Origin: Mucilaginibacter sp.
GTDB taxonomy: Bacteria; Bacteroidota; Bacteroidia; Sphingobacteriales; Sphingobacteriaceae
NCBI GenBank assembly: GCA_031292485.1
Contig: JARLHA010000046.1
Span: 1 to 64,000 of the forward strand
DNA: 64,000 bases
Direction: 5' to 3'
The notes below the pieces were generated by a model. That model did no database searches. It saw only the letters and a list, made by a program, of their open reading frames with translations, and was not told the origin of the DNA. Positions 1 to 7,894 of the stretch are shown here, in pieces; within the stretch, counting starts at the first letter, position 1, and each line of letters starts with the position of its first letter. Both the position numbers and the translations under genes were made by a program.

Positions 1-22
1 TTTTCAACAATAAAAAAAAGAC

Positions 23-53
23 TTTGCAAATAGCGCGAAGATTTCTATTTTTG
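23..53 (+). promoter_or_regulatory. Bacteroidota-type promoter of tRNA-His
   Basis: A TTTG at 23-26 is followed after 19 bases by TATTTTTG at 46-53, an exact match to the Bacteroidota -7 form TAnnTTTG with a -33 TTTG. The tRNA begins about 13 bases downstream. The match is seen directly; the promoter role is inferred from the family consensus. Confidence 0.7.
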
Positions 54-66
54 CAATCCCAACACG

Positions 67-140
67 GTAGATGTAGCTCAGTTGGTTAGAGCATCGGTTT
101 GTGGTACCGAGGGTCGTGGGTTCGAGCCCCATCATTTACC
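67..140 (+). tRNA. tRNA-His (GTG)
   Basis: The cloverleaf can be folded by eye. The 7-bp acceptor stem pairs 67-73 with 133-139, the D-arm carries TAGCTCA, the anticodon loop is TTGTGGT with anticodon GTG, and the T-loop is TTCGAGC. Base 66 is G and the discriminator at 140 is C, so the extra G-1:C73 pair typical of tRNA-His is genome-encoded. CCA is not encoded. A strong terminator follows two bases later. Confidence 0.95.
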
Positions 141-141
141 C

Positions 142-179
142 AAAAGTAGCTGGCTACAAAGTAGCCAGCTACTTTTTTT
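142..179 (+). terminator. Terminator of tRNA-His (hairpin copy 1)
   Basis: A perfect 16-bp stem (142-157 with 161-176) around an AAA loop runs into a T tract ending at 179. The core of this hairpin, bases 146-172, is repeated exactly at 4758-4784 about 4.6 kb downstream, which is unusual for an ordinary terminator. Confidence 0.9.
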
Positions 180-281
180 AAGAGCTTATATTTCTCAGTA
201 GCCAATATCTGTTGTTCCATTAGTATTGATGGCTATTATTGAAAATTCGCCGCAAAATATCATCATTACTTTTCTTATTCC

Positions 282-289
282 TATCTTTG
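282..289 (+). promoter_or_regulatory. TAnnTTTG promoter of the CNGKC gene
   Basis: TATCTTTG lies six bases upstream of the ATG at 295. If used, transcription would start at or very near the start codon, giving a leaderless or nearly leaderless mRNA. It also rules out the longer reading from 226, which would begin upstream of the promoter. Confidence 0.6.
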
Positions 290-294
290 CACCC

Positions 295-681
295 ATGTTC
301 AAACGCCTTACCAGCATAGTGCTTTTGATTGCACTGATCGCTTCCAGCTTTCAGCGTTACATGGTATATGCCGGTTTTGAACTAAACCATGACTATATCG
401 CCAAAAATCTTTGTATCAACCGCAACCGGCCGTGGATGCATTGTAATGGTAAGTGTTATTTCATGCGTAAGATTGCAGAAGCACAGGAAAATGAGAAAAA
501 ACAGGATGCGAAAGATAATTTAAGCCGCCTGGAAGTTTCATTTTTCCAGGATGCTGTAACTTTCGAATTTTTTAAGCTCCCTGAGATCAAAGAAATTCCT
601 GCTCACCAGGATAATTACAGGTGTAATTATACCAATCAATACATTTCCTCTCTTTTCCGTCCACCCAAAACAACCGTTTAA
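295..681 (+). CDS. Small membrane-anchored protein with CNGKC motif
   Basis: 128 residues from the ATG at 295, chosen because a TAnnTTTG promoter sits just upstream. Residues 5-20 are hydrophobic (signal anchor or signal peptide). The centre has NLCINRNRPWMHCNGKCYF, three cysteines in a CxGKC arrangement, followed by a charged helical stretch and a short C-terminal tail. Small proteins of this form occur next to TonB receptors in Bacteroidota, but I know of no tested function. The TonB receptor gene follows after 126 bases. A role in metal handling is an inference from the cysteines and from the YHS protein encoded downstream. Confidence 0.7.
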   Translation: MFKRLTSIVLLIALIASSFQRYMVYAGFELNHDYIAKNLCINRNRPWMHCNGKCYFMRKIAEAQENEKKQDAKDNLSRLEVSFFQDAVTFEFFKLPEIKEIPAHQDNYRCNYTNQYISSLFRPPKTTV

Positions 682-807
682 TTTGACATATTAAATAGTT
701 GTTGTCTTGATTTTTTTCAGGGCAATTTTCCCGTTTACTTTTTTACCAAAATCGTGACCGCGTGGGCGACAATATGCTTGTTCCTGGCGCGCATGAATTA
801 ATTTATC

Positions 808-3156
808 ATGAAATATCTATATACCTTACTTATTATATTATTCAGTTTGCCTGTATTCGCACAATCCGGTAATGTGCAGGGCTCCATTACCACAACCAGC
901 GGACTGCCAATTCCTAAAGCAACTGTAAAATTGCTGAATACCAATTTAGGCAGCACAACGGATGACCAGGGTAAATATGCAATTAGTCATTTAGAGACTG
1001 GCGACTACACTATCAGTATTTCAGCATTGGGCTATGCCTCCCAACTCAAGTCCTTTACTATTAAAAAAGGACAAACACTGAATTTAGATTTTAAGCTGGC
1101 CGAAAGTAGCCAGCAGCTTAATGAAGTGACCGTATCGTCTGAAAAACGACAGGAAAGCGTACAAAACATTCCGGCTGCTATCACTTCCCTGGATGCCAAG
1201 CAGATCAGGGATTACCACCTTTGGGACATTACCAATCTGACCGCTATTGCCCCGAATTTATTTGTAATTGAACATGGCAACAGCACCAGTTCCAATTTCT
1301 TTAATATTCGCGGGGTAATGGGCTTTTCGAGCGAACAAGCGGTGGCTACTTATGTAGATGGAGTTTACCAATCCGATTATTTTTCGGCGCCGCCCTTGTT
1401 TAATGACATCCAAAGCATTGAGGTACTGCGCGGCCCCCAGGGAACACTGTATGGCCGCAACGCATACGGTGGCGTGGTTAATATTACCACCCGGCAGCCT
1501 GGCAACACGCCTATGGGCTATGCTGAAGCTACTTTTGGCAACTATGGTCAGCAGCGTTACACCGTAGGTCTTTCAGGGCCTGTTATTAAAGACAGATTGT
1601 TCGCCAGCGGTTCTTTTACTTACAATCATCGCGGCTCCATTTATTATAATGAATTTACCCATAGCGGCTATGACCGCCGCGAAGATTACAACGGCAACTT
1701 TAGCCTGCGTTACTTGCCATCGGCTAACTGGTCATTGGCATTGAATGCAAAAACAGAAAGCGACAATGATCGCGGGAGTTTTCCCTGGGTAACTTCAATT
1801 GATGACGTATTTTCCAAACCCTACCAGGTGAATAGCAACAATACCAACGTGGAACGCCGGAACAACTTAAACACCTCGCTGGCCGCGAATTATTATGGTA
1901 AGGACTTTAATTTCACGTCGGTATCTTCCTATACTAATTTCCATATCTGGTACGAAGGACCCGGCGTGGACTATGACTTCAGCCCGTTAGACGCGCTCAG
2001 CACTGCCCCGGATACGCGCCAGCAGGTTTATGCCCAGGAACTTCGCTTTTCGTCGCCATCGGCAAGCCAGAGTAAACTGAAATGGGTGGGCGGTGCTTAT
2101 GGTTTTATGGAGAACCTAAAGGTGACTACCCCAACCTTTTACGGACCGGATTATGTACAATTCGACCCAGCTTCAGGTGCGCCGTTTACCACCATTGATC
2201 ACAGTAGGGGTACCAATAAAGGTTATGCTTTTTTCGGCCAGGCTACTTATTCGCTTACCGGCAAGCTGGACTTCACCGCAGGGATACGCTATGATGTGGA
2301 GAACCGTGGGCTAAACGATTATTCCGATTATCAGAAAGACCCTAATCCGCCGGTTTTACTGTCACCTGCCCACGATTACGGGGCTACCTTTCATGCGGTT
2401 ACCCCCAAGTTCGTATTAAGCTATAAATTACAGGATAACATGCTGCTTTACGGCAGCTACGCGCGAGGTTTCCGTGCAGGCGGCTTAAATACCAATGCGC
2501 CAACCCCGGCGCAGGTTCCTTACCAGCCCGAACATTCGGATAATTACGAGATCGGCTGGAAAAACATGCTGTTTAACAACAAGCTGAAATTGAACCTCAC
2601 GGCATTTTACCTGGAACAGCATAACCAGCAGATCAGTACCGCAATGGATGGTGTTAATACATTGATTTTAAATGTAGGCGAAATGCACAACAAAGGGGTG
2701 GAGCTGGAAGTAACAGCGCTGCCTGTAAAAGGCCTGCAAATAGACTGGAATGCGAGTTATTCTCATGCCAGGTATACCTCGTTGCTGTTGTATGATGCAA
2801 CGGTGGGCGCAGTAGTGAACTACAAGGGTGATCAACCTATTAACACACCGCCGGTTACCTCTATGCTGGCCGCACAATATACTTATGACTTTTCGGGAAG
2901 CAAGCAAAAGCTGGCCGCCTATGTCAGGGGCGAATACCGCTACATCGATAAGTTCTATTTTGATTTTGTCAACGGTTTAAGCCAGCCAGCTTGCAGCTTA
3001 TTTAACGCAAAGGCCGGTATAACCACCAAAAATTATGAATTGAATTTTTGGGCGCGTAACATCTTTGATAAAAAATATGTGGCTTACGGTTCATTCGGCA
3101 CCTTCCTTTTAGGCGCTCCGGAAACTTACGGCATCACACTAATCGCAAAATTTTAA
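808..3156 (+). CDS. TonB-dependent outer-membrane receptor
   Basis: 782 residues. There is a signal peptide (1-19, ending FAQS) and an N-terminal carboxypeptidase-regulatory-like domain (about 22-105) as in SusC-type receptors. The plug domain starts near 115 and carries RGPQGTLYGRNAYGG, followed by a beta barrel ending in a terminal Phe (LIAKF), the outer-membrane insertion signal. It should import a scarce ligand using TonB energy. The ligand cannot be read from sequence. The plug resembles siderophore/metal receptors more than glycan SusC, and no SusD partner is present. It is the first gene of a tight run: the next gene starts 11 bases after its stop and encodes a metal-type YHS fusion, so metal uptake or homeostasis is the likeliest role. 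Confidence 0.9.
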   Translation: MKYLYTLLIILFSLPVFAQSGNVQGSITTTSGLPIPKATVKLLNTNLGSTTDDQGKYAISHLETGDYTISISALGYASQLKSFTIKKGQTLNLDFKLAESSQQLNEVTVSSEKRQESVQNIPAAITSLDAKQIRDYHLWDITNLTAIAPNLFVIEHGNSTSSNFFNIRGVMGFSSEQAVATYVDGVYQSDYFSAPPLFNDIQSIEVLRGPQGTLYGRNAYGGVVNITTRQPGNTPMGYAEATFGNYGQQRYTVGLSGPVIKDRLFASGSFTYNHRGSIYYNEFTHSGYDRREDYNGNFSLRYLPSANWSLALNAKTESDNDRGSFPWVTSIDDVFSKPYQVNSNNTNVERRNNLNTSLAANYYGKDFNFTSVSSYTNFHIWYEGPGVDYDFSPLDALSTAPDTRQQVYAQELRFSSPSASQSKLKWVGGAYGFMENLKVTTPTFYGPDYVQFDPASGAPFTTIDHSRGTNKGYAFFGQATYSLTGKLDFTAGIRYDVENRGLNDYSDYQKDPNPPVLLSPAHDYGATFHAVTPKFVLSYKLQDNMLLYGSYARGFRAGGLNTNAPTPAQVPYQPEHSDNYEIGWKNMLFNNKLKLNLTAFYLEQHNQQISTAMDGVNTLILNVGEMHNKGVELEVTALPVKGLQIDWNASYSHARYTSLLLYDATVGAVVNYKGDQPINTPPVTSMLAAQYTYDFSGSKQKLAAYVRGEYRYIDKFYFDFVNGLSQPACSLFNAKAGITTKNYELNFWARNIFDKKYVAYGSFGTFLLGAPETYGITLIAKF

Positions 3157-3166
3157 TCGTCAAGCA

Positions 3167-4126
3167 ATGAAAAAAATGATCCTGGCTGCTTTGGTTATCA
3201 CGATGATGGCAGCATGTAATAATAAAACAAAAGAGGAGAAGACACCAGAAAGCCATGCTCAGCAAATGGCTGAAATGTTTCCTGAGCCGAAAGTGAAGAT
3301 CAAAACAGTTGGGATCTTGCTCTACGACAACTACGCGGTTTTAGATGCGATGGGGCCTTACCATGTATTAAGCGAACTGATGGGGGCCAAGGTTTTTTTT
3401 GTTGGACGGCATAAAGGGTTGATCACCACAGGCGACGGCCTAAAAGTGCAATGCGATACTTCGATCAGCGAAGTAAAAAAATTGGATATACTGGTGATCC
3501 CCGGTGGTTTAATTGAAACCTATATGGCCACTAAAGATACAGCGTTGTTAAACTGGATCAGAACTATCGATGTCCATTCCAAATACACCACAAGCGTTTG
3601 TACCGGAGCGTGGATATTGGCTGCAACGGGCTTGCTTAAGGATCATGAAGCGACCACCCATTGGTTCGGTAAGAAAATCCTGAAAGAGCAGTTTGGCATT
3701 ACCGCAGAAGATAAGCGCTATGTTCAAAGCGGCAAGTACTGGACAAGTGCGGGCGTTTCTGCCGGCATCGATATGAGTTTGGGTTTGATCAAAGAAATTA
3801 TGGGCGAAAAATATACCCAAACAGTGATGCTCGACCTGGAATATGACCCGCAGCCCCCTGTAAAAGGAGGAAGTGAGCACAATACCGATAAAGACATCGT
3901 TGAAAACACGCGTTCCATGTATAACAGCGCGCTGCAGCCTCTGCTACACCCCGAAATTACGTCGAAAATTAGAATCGACAATGATAAGGACCCGGTTTGT
4001 GGAATGAAGTTAATCGGTTTTGCAGATACGGTACATTATAAAGGAAAAATCATTGGCTTTTGTTCTGCAAGATGTAAAAGCGGATTCCTGAACAATCCAA
4101 CTGCTTATGAATTGCCCACACACTAA
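3167..4126 (+). CDS. DJ-1/PfpI-family lipoprotein fused to YHS domain
   Basis: 319 residues. An N-terminal lipoprotein signal with lipobox MAAC puts the mature protein in the envelope. Residues about 48-235 are a DJ-1/PfpI (class I glutamine amidotransferase-like) domain of the type found at the N-terminus of GlxA regulators. The nucleophile elbow is SVCTGAW, with HW about 20 residues later. Residues about 275-316 form a YHS domain (DPVCGM...YKGKIIGFCSARCKSGF), a putative metal-binding unit known from copper ATPases and metal-resistance proteins. No DNA-binding domain is present. The fusion on a lipoprotein is unusual. The start lies 11 bases after the TonB receptor stop, so co-transcription is likely. 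Confidence 0.85.
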   Translation: MKKMILAALVITMMAACNNKTKEEKTPESHAQQMAEMFPEPKVKIKTVGILLYDNYAVLDAMGPYHVLSELMGAKVFFVGRHKGLITTGDGLKVQCDTSISEVKKLDILVIPGGLIETYMATKDTALLNWIRTIDVHSKYTTSVCTGAWILAATGLLKDHEATTHWFGKKILKEQFGITAEDKRYVQSGKYWTSAGVSAGIDMSLGLIKEIMGEKYTQTVMLDLEYDPQPPVKGGSEHNTDKDIVENTRSMYNSALQPLLHPEITSKIRIDNDKDPVCGMKLIGFADTVHYKGKIIGFCSARCKSGFLNNPTAYELPTH

Positions 4127-4149
4127 AATATCTACAACGTTAAATAAGT

Positions 4150-4602
4150 ATGAAAAGAATAAATAAAAACAAAATGATGGCATTGCTTTGCGCTAGTTTG
4201 ATTGCTGTAATGGGCGCCTGTAAAAGTAAAATAGACACTGCCGCGCTCAAAAAAGAGGTATTGACCTTGCACGACCAGGTGATGAACGAGGATGGCAAAG
4301 CTATGAACGATAAGATAGCCTTAGATGCGGTGGAGAAGAAAATGCCGATGCCCGGTGACAGCGCCAAAATACTAAGCAGCCAATTGAGCAAGCTAAGCGA
4401 TTCCATGATGGACTGGATGCACCAGTTCGACCCGGATCGAAAGGGGAAATCCGATGACGAGGTGACTGGCTATCTGAACAATCAAAAAGCACAATTACTT
4501 AAATTGGACAGTGCCTATAAATCCCTGCTGAAAGTTTCAGATGGCTATTTAAAAAAATGCAACGTTAAGCCCGGCAATAGCATGCAGGGAATGAAAATGT
4601 AA
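4150..4602 (+). CDS. Met-rich lipoprotein, function unknown
   Basis: 150 residues with a lipoprotein signal (lipobox near MGAC at residues 21-24) and a mature part that is almost wholly helical, probably a coiled coil. Methionines cluster in KKMPMPGD, SMMDWMHQF and the C-terminal MQGMKM. Met-rich envelope proteins often bind Cu(I), which would fit the YHS gene 23 bases upstream, but this is inference. It is the last gene of module A. A hairpin that duplicates the tRNA-His terminator core follows about 150 bases later. Confidence 0.75.
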   Translation: MKRINKNKMMALLCASLIAVMGACKSKIDTAALKKEVLTLHDQVMNEDGKAMNDKIALDAVEKKMPMPGDSAKILSSQLSKLSDSMMDWMHQFDPDRKGKSDDEVTGYLNNQKAQLLKLDSAYKSLLKVSDGYLKKCNVKPGNSMQGMKM

Positions 4603-4659
4603 CGACTTGTAAAGTACTACTTTGGTATACGAATTAGTTCATAAATCATTGCATATCCA

Positions 4660-4757
4660 TCGGTTCGACCTTACACCATAAACCTACTTATATTCGGGCT
4701 ATTTTCTGTAAATCAGCTATAAACTGGTTCGAAATTAGACCCATAGCCGACCCCAAC
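4660..4757 (+). repeat. Diverged ~95-bp repeat, copy 1 (possible degenerate attachment site)
   Basis: It aligns with 7649-7742. Shared features, in order, are GGTTCGA, a GCTATTTT stretch, AAATCAG, TATAAACTGGTTCGAAAT and a final CGACCC followed by AACG. The end (GGTTCGA, then CCAT, then CC) loosely resembles the 3' part of tRNA-His, and both copies lead straight into a hairpin, as the tRNA does. Confidence 0.6.
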
Positions 4758-4787
4758 GTAGCTGGCTACAAAGTAGCCAGCTACGTT
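4755..4787 (+). terminator. Hairpin, copy 2 of tRNA-His terminator core
   Basis: A perfect 15-bp stem (4755-4769 with 4773-4787) around an AAA loop. Its 27-base core is identical to 146-172, but the T tract is shorter (GTTTATTC). It could terminate module A transcripts. Its identity with the tRNA terminator suggests it was copied or left by recombination at the tRNA locus. Confidence 0.75.
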
Positions 4788-4963
4788 TATTCTCAAACAA
4801 TTGATTTAAGGTTATTTCCGCAATCAGGCTTCGCCTTGCGATATCGATCTTATTTGAGCTATATACAATCAGCTTAAGCAACTAATGGTTATTTAATTAT
4901 TTTTGTTCCACACAACCATCATAAAAAGAGGCGCCATCGGCAATTTTAGAGCGAAACTTCATA

Positions 4964-5542
4964 ATGATTGATAGCTTACTAAGCAACATACAAAATCTGA
5001 TAACGCTAAGCCCAGCAGAGATAGACATTGTAAAATCCTTGTTTAAAGAAAAGTCATACAAAAAGGGCGACTTTTTTTTAGAAGAAGGCCGAGTTTGTAA
5101 ATACGTTGGCTTTGTTGCAAAAGGATTAATGCGCTATTATATCAATCACGACGGGGAGGAAAAAATATATGACTTTTCACAGGAAAATGAATTTGTATGT
5201 AACTATGAAAGTTTTCTTCAACAGATTCCATCTTTGAAAAACATTCAAGCTTTAGAGAATAGTATCGTTTTTGTTATTTCGCATGCTGACCTGCAATTAT
5301 TTTATGCTAGCGTTCGCGGAGGGGAACGTTTTGGCAGGATCGCAATTGAGGCGGTTTTTATAAAATTACTGCAAGATATCAGTTCACTATATAGTGAAAC
5401 GCCTGAACTTCGTTATGAGCGGTTTTTAAAAAAACACGCAGATTTGCAGCAAAGAATTTCCCAATACCACATTGCCTCATTTGTTGGGGTAAAGCCGCAA
5501 TCACTAAGCCGTATCCGCAAAAGAATTTTCAGTCAAATGTGA
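4964..5542 (+). CDS. Crp/Fnr-family transcriptional regulator
   Basis: 192 residues with an N-terminal cyclic-nucleotide-binding-like beta roll (about 15-115, KKGDFFLEEGRVCKYVGFVAKG) and a short C-terminal helix-turn-helix (RISQYHIASFVGVKPQSLSRIRKR). The canonical cAMP-binding residues are not evident, as is usual in this Bacteroidota subfamily, where the effector is mostly unknown. It heads module B and is co-oriented with the DUF4267/cupin/NIPSNAP genes, so it may control them. Confidence 0.88.
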   Translation: MIDSLLSNIQNLITLSPAEIDIVKSLFKEKSYKKGDFFLEEGRVCKYVGFVAKGLMRYYINHDGEEKIYDFSQENEFVCNYESFLQQIPSLKNIQALENSIVFVISHADLQLFYASVRGGERFGRIAIEAVFIKLLQDISSLYSETPELRYERFLKKHADLQQRISQYHIASFVGVKPQSLSRIRKRIFSQM

Positions 5543-5622
5543 TTTGTTAACCCAGGTGCATGAACGCCGGCTGCCGTCCTGATAATTTTGTTTCATTATT
5601 TAACACTTAAAAACAAATTATC

Positions 5623-6015
5623 ATGACAACAAAAATTTCTTATGCAATTGCATTATTAGTAGGCCTGGGAATGATTTTTCTTGGAGCCCGTTTCTTTTTC
5701 TCTCCTGAAGTGGCAACAGCCGGCTACGGCATTCACTTTAATGCAAACGGAGATTATTCCTTTCATTATATCAAAGGTATCCGGGATATATTTTCAGGGA
5801 TTCTTTTGTGCGCCTTTGTGTTTCTGAATGAAAGACGGGCCGTGGGCGTAACCTTGTTAAGCGGGTCAATAATTTCCTTTACCGACATGCTTATTGTGTT
5901 GAGCAAAAGCTATAATGGCGTTGTTCAGGCAATGCCACATATCGTGGCAACCATCCTTTTAGTTGTTTTCGGGATTCTTTTATTGACCACTAAACCTCAA
6001 AAGAAAGCGTTATGA
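5623..6015 (+). CDS. DUF4267-type small membrane protein
   Basis: 130 residues with four predicted hydrophobic helices (about 5-27, 48-66, 73-93 and 103-123). The pattern of short loops and a GIRDIFSG segment fits the DUF4267 family of small bacterial membrane proteins of unknown function. The stop overlaps the next start (ATGA at 6012-6015), so it is translationally coupled to the cupin gene. Confidence 0.75.
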   Translation: MTTKISYAIALLVGLGMIFLGARFFFSPEVATAGYGIHFNANGDYSFHYIKGIRDIFSGILLCAFVFLNERRAVGVTLLSGSIISFTDMLIVLSKSYNGVVQAMPHIVATILLVVFGILLLTTKPQKKAL

Positions 6016-6509
6016 AAACACAGGGATATGTTAAACTGATCAGTTCAGTTGATACCAGTAAAAACAGTGTGCTGGAGATGAACATCCTTCCGGGCGAAAA
6101 AACGCCATGGCATTACCACACTTTGTTTGCAGAAACCTTTGAAGTTTTGCAAGGCACACTGGAAGTAGGGAAAGGTAAAGAAATCTACCATTTAAAACAG
6201 GGTGATAAGGCAACTATTGAACCGAACGAAAAGCATTATTTCCATAATGTTTCTAACGCGGAATGTGTGATCAACGTAACCCTGAGCCCTGGCAATAAAA
6301 ACTTTGAAAATTCCCTGCTTATCTACAAAGGATTGACAAAAGATAGCTTAGCAAGCGCCGCGGGAACTCCTAAGAAATTTTCAGACTTAGTACTATTTGT
6401 CTACTTAAACAATTCCAAAATGGTAGGGTTACAAAAAGTAGCCGAGCCGATATTTGATTTTTTTGCTAAAAAAGCCATCAAAAGAGGGCATCTGAATGAA
6501 TTGGTATAG
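6012..6509 (+). CDS. Cupin-domain protein
   Basis: 165 residues. One cupin barrel covers about 10-105. Motif 1 is PWHYHTLFAETFEVLQG, with the HxH...E metal ligands, and motif 2 is PNEKHYFHN, with the second His. The remaining 60 residues form a C-terminal extension of helical character. A metal-dependent small-molecule role is likely but the substrate is unknown. It overlaps the upstream DUF4267 gene by four bases. Confidence 0.85.
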   Translation: MKTQGYVKLISSVDTSKNSVLEMNILPGEKTPWHYHTLFAETFEVLQGTLEVGKGKEIYHLKQGDKATIEPNEKHYFHNVSNAECVINVTLSPGNKNFENSLLIYKGLTKDSLASAAGTPKKFSDLVLFVYLNNSKMVGLQKVAEPIFDFFAKKAIKRGHLNELV

Positions 6510-6543
6510 AGGTATTGTAAATAAATTAATAAAAATAAACATC

Positions 6544-6846
6544 ATGGAACAATTAAGAATTTACACGCTTACAGATAAAAGCACAGCAGAACCGTACTTT
6601 AGAGAGCATTGGACAAAACGCCTAGAAAGCTTGCCAAAATTTGGTGTTCAAGTTAAAGGAGTTTGGATTGGTCAAAGACTCGAATCAGAAAACCAGGTGA
6701 TAGCCCTCGTGTCCTTTCCGGACAACACTAACATTGACGAGACGACCGAACGCTATATGAAAAGCGCTGAATTTGCAGATGACATGGTAGGCTTTGACAA
6801 AAGCAAAATCACTCATGTAGAAACCAAAGTAATGAAGTCTGCTTAA
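6544..6846 (+). CDS. NIPSNAP-family protein
   Basis: 100 residues. The start is placed at 6544 (MEQLRIYTL) because the NIPSNAP fold begins there; an upstream in-frame ATG at 6496 would overlap the cupin gene and add a non-conserved tail. The sequence LRIYTLTDKSTAEPYFREHW...GVQVKGVWIG...FPD fits the ferredoxin-like NIPSNAP domain. The biochemical role is unknown. Confidence 0.8.
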   Translation: MEQLRIYTLTDKSTAEPYFREHWTKRLESLPKFGVQVKGVWIGQRLESENQVIALVSFPDNTNIDETTERYMKSAEFADDMVGFDKSKITHVETKVMKSA

Positions 6847-6937
6847 CTCACTTGAAAATTTATCTATTTCCTATATTTTACCAGGGAATTTTGATTTCCC
6901 GGTAAAATTAGAAAACCACTAACACAACAAAAATCAA

Positions 6938-7444
6938 ATGGAAAACTCAAAACTTATGCCAATAGTAGTAGACCCCGATGGCGGAGAAATATTATCAGTA
7001 GTAGGCGGTAACTACCGCGTACTTGTTTCAGGCAAACAAACTAACGGGGCATTTTCTGTTATCGATATGCTGGTACCTCCGCAAAACGGTCCGGGGCCCC
7101 ATGCCCATGCCAATTTTTATGAGTCCTTTTACATCGTTGATGGTGAAGTGGAGGTTCATTCCTAAGCCGGAACCTATACTGCAAAAAAAGGTTCTTTTGT
7201 AGTAGTACCGGAAGGAGGCGTAGTGCATTATTTTAAAAATGTTAGCGATAAGTTGGCTCATTTGCTTTGTACAGTGGTCCCTGCCGGGCTGGAAGAGTTT
7301 TTTGAAGAAATAGGTGAGCCCGTAGCTGTCGGCGAATTTCTTCCACAAGCACCAATGAACCCTGAATCTATTAAAAAATTACAGGCAATTGCGCAAAAGC
7401 ATGGGCAAGTCGTGTATCCGCCCAGTTTCCTTGACAAGAAATAA
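6938..7444 (+). pseudogene. Cupin gene interrupted by an in-frame stop
   Basis: The reading frame runs 168 codons with a single in-frame TAA at 7163-7165. The part before it (MENSKLMPIVVDPDGGEIL...HAHANFYESFYIVDGEVEVHS) is the first half of a cupin barrel with the HxH motif. The part after it (AGTYTAKKGSFVVVPEGGVVHYFKN...) is the second half plus a C-terminal helix, in the same frame with no other lesion. A single base change could restore it, for example TAA from GAA or CAA. It is either a recent pseudogene, a read-through site or a sequencing error. Confidence 0.85.
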
Positions 7445-7648
7445 CCTATTTATCACAGAGGTTTAATTGTAAACTTGGAAATTAAGCAATAGGATTTGGT
7501 AAATAAAAAATTTGGGAATAGGTAACTACGCAACCTTTAATAGATAAAAATCGCAAAGCAAACTGGTTAATCAAATTATTTATTTTAATTCGGACAATCT
7601 GCACCAGACCGACGTTCGCTATTTGCTGAACGCCCCAATATTTTGATT

Positions 7649-7742
7649 GGTTCGAACTTGCAGCATCGTCTTCAAATTTGAGCTATTTTTTGCAAATCAG
7701 ATATAAACTGGTTCGAAATCTGTACCATGATCGACCCAAACG
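7649..7742 (+). repeat. Diverged ~95-bp repeat, copy 2
   Basis: Homologous to 4660-4757, with best agreement over the last ~60 bases. As with copy 1 it ends in CGACCC and runs directly into a hairpin. The pair brackets module B. Confidence 0.6.
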
Positions 7743-7770
7743 CCTTTCAGGAAACTGAATGGCTTTTTTT
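7742..7770 (+). terminator. Intrinsic terminator
   Basis: A nine-position stem with one mismatch (7742-7750 with 7755-7763), a GAAA loop and seven T residues. It sits at the downstream end of the second repeat copy, in the place held by the duplicated tRNA-His terminator hairpin at the first copy. Confidence 0.75.
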
Positions 7771-7894
7771 GGTTTAATAACCACAGCACTTTCATAAATT
7801 TATTCCTCTGCCGGACTACATATTAATATTTTACTTCCCGTACATTGATAAATTCTAATAAATTTACCATTTGAACTCTAAAAATATAAACACC

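Larger units (their letters stand above)
4603..4963. other. Intergenic junction between modules A and B
   Basis: No coding signal. It holds copy 1 of a diverged ~95-bp repeat (about 4660-4757) that ends directly at a hairpin (4755-4787) with the same core as the tRNA-His terminator. The rest, 4790-4963, is AT-rich leader of the Crp-like gene. Confidence 0.7.
7445..7894. other. Intergenic junction between module B and the DUF3347 pair
   Basis: No gene seen. It contains copy 2 of the ~95-bp repeat (7649-7742), a terminator-like hairpin (7742-7770) and an AT-rich leader before the DUF3347 gene at 7895. Confidence 0.7.

Noticed and set aside
808..3156. TonB receptor as a SusC glycan importer
   Set aside because: It has the N-terminal SusC-like domain, but there is no SusD gene or glycoside hydrolase nearby, and the plug is closer to metal/siderophore receptors.
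4964..7444. Module B as an integrative element with its own integrase
   Set aside because: None of its genes encodes a recombinase or transposase; only the flanking repeats suggest mobility.
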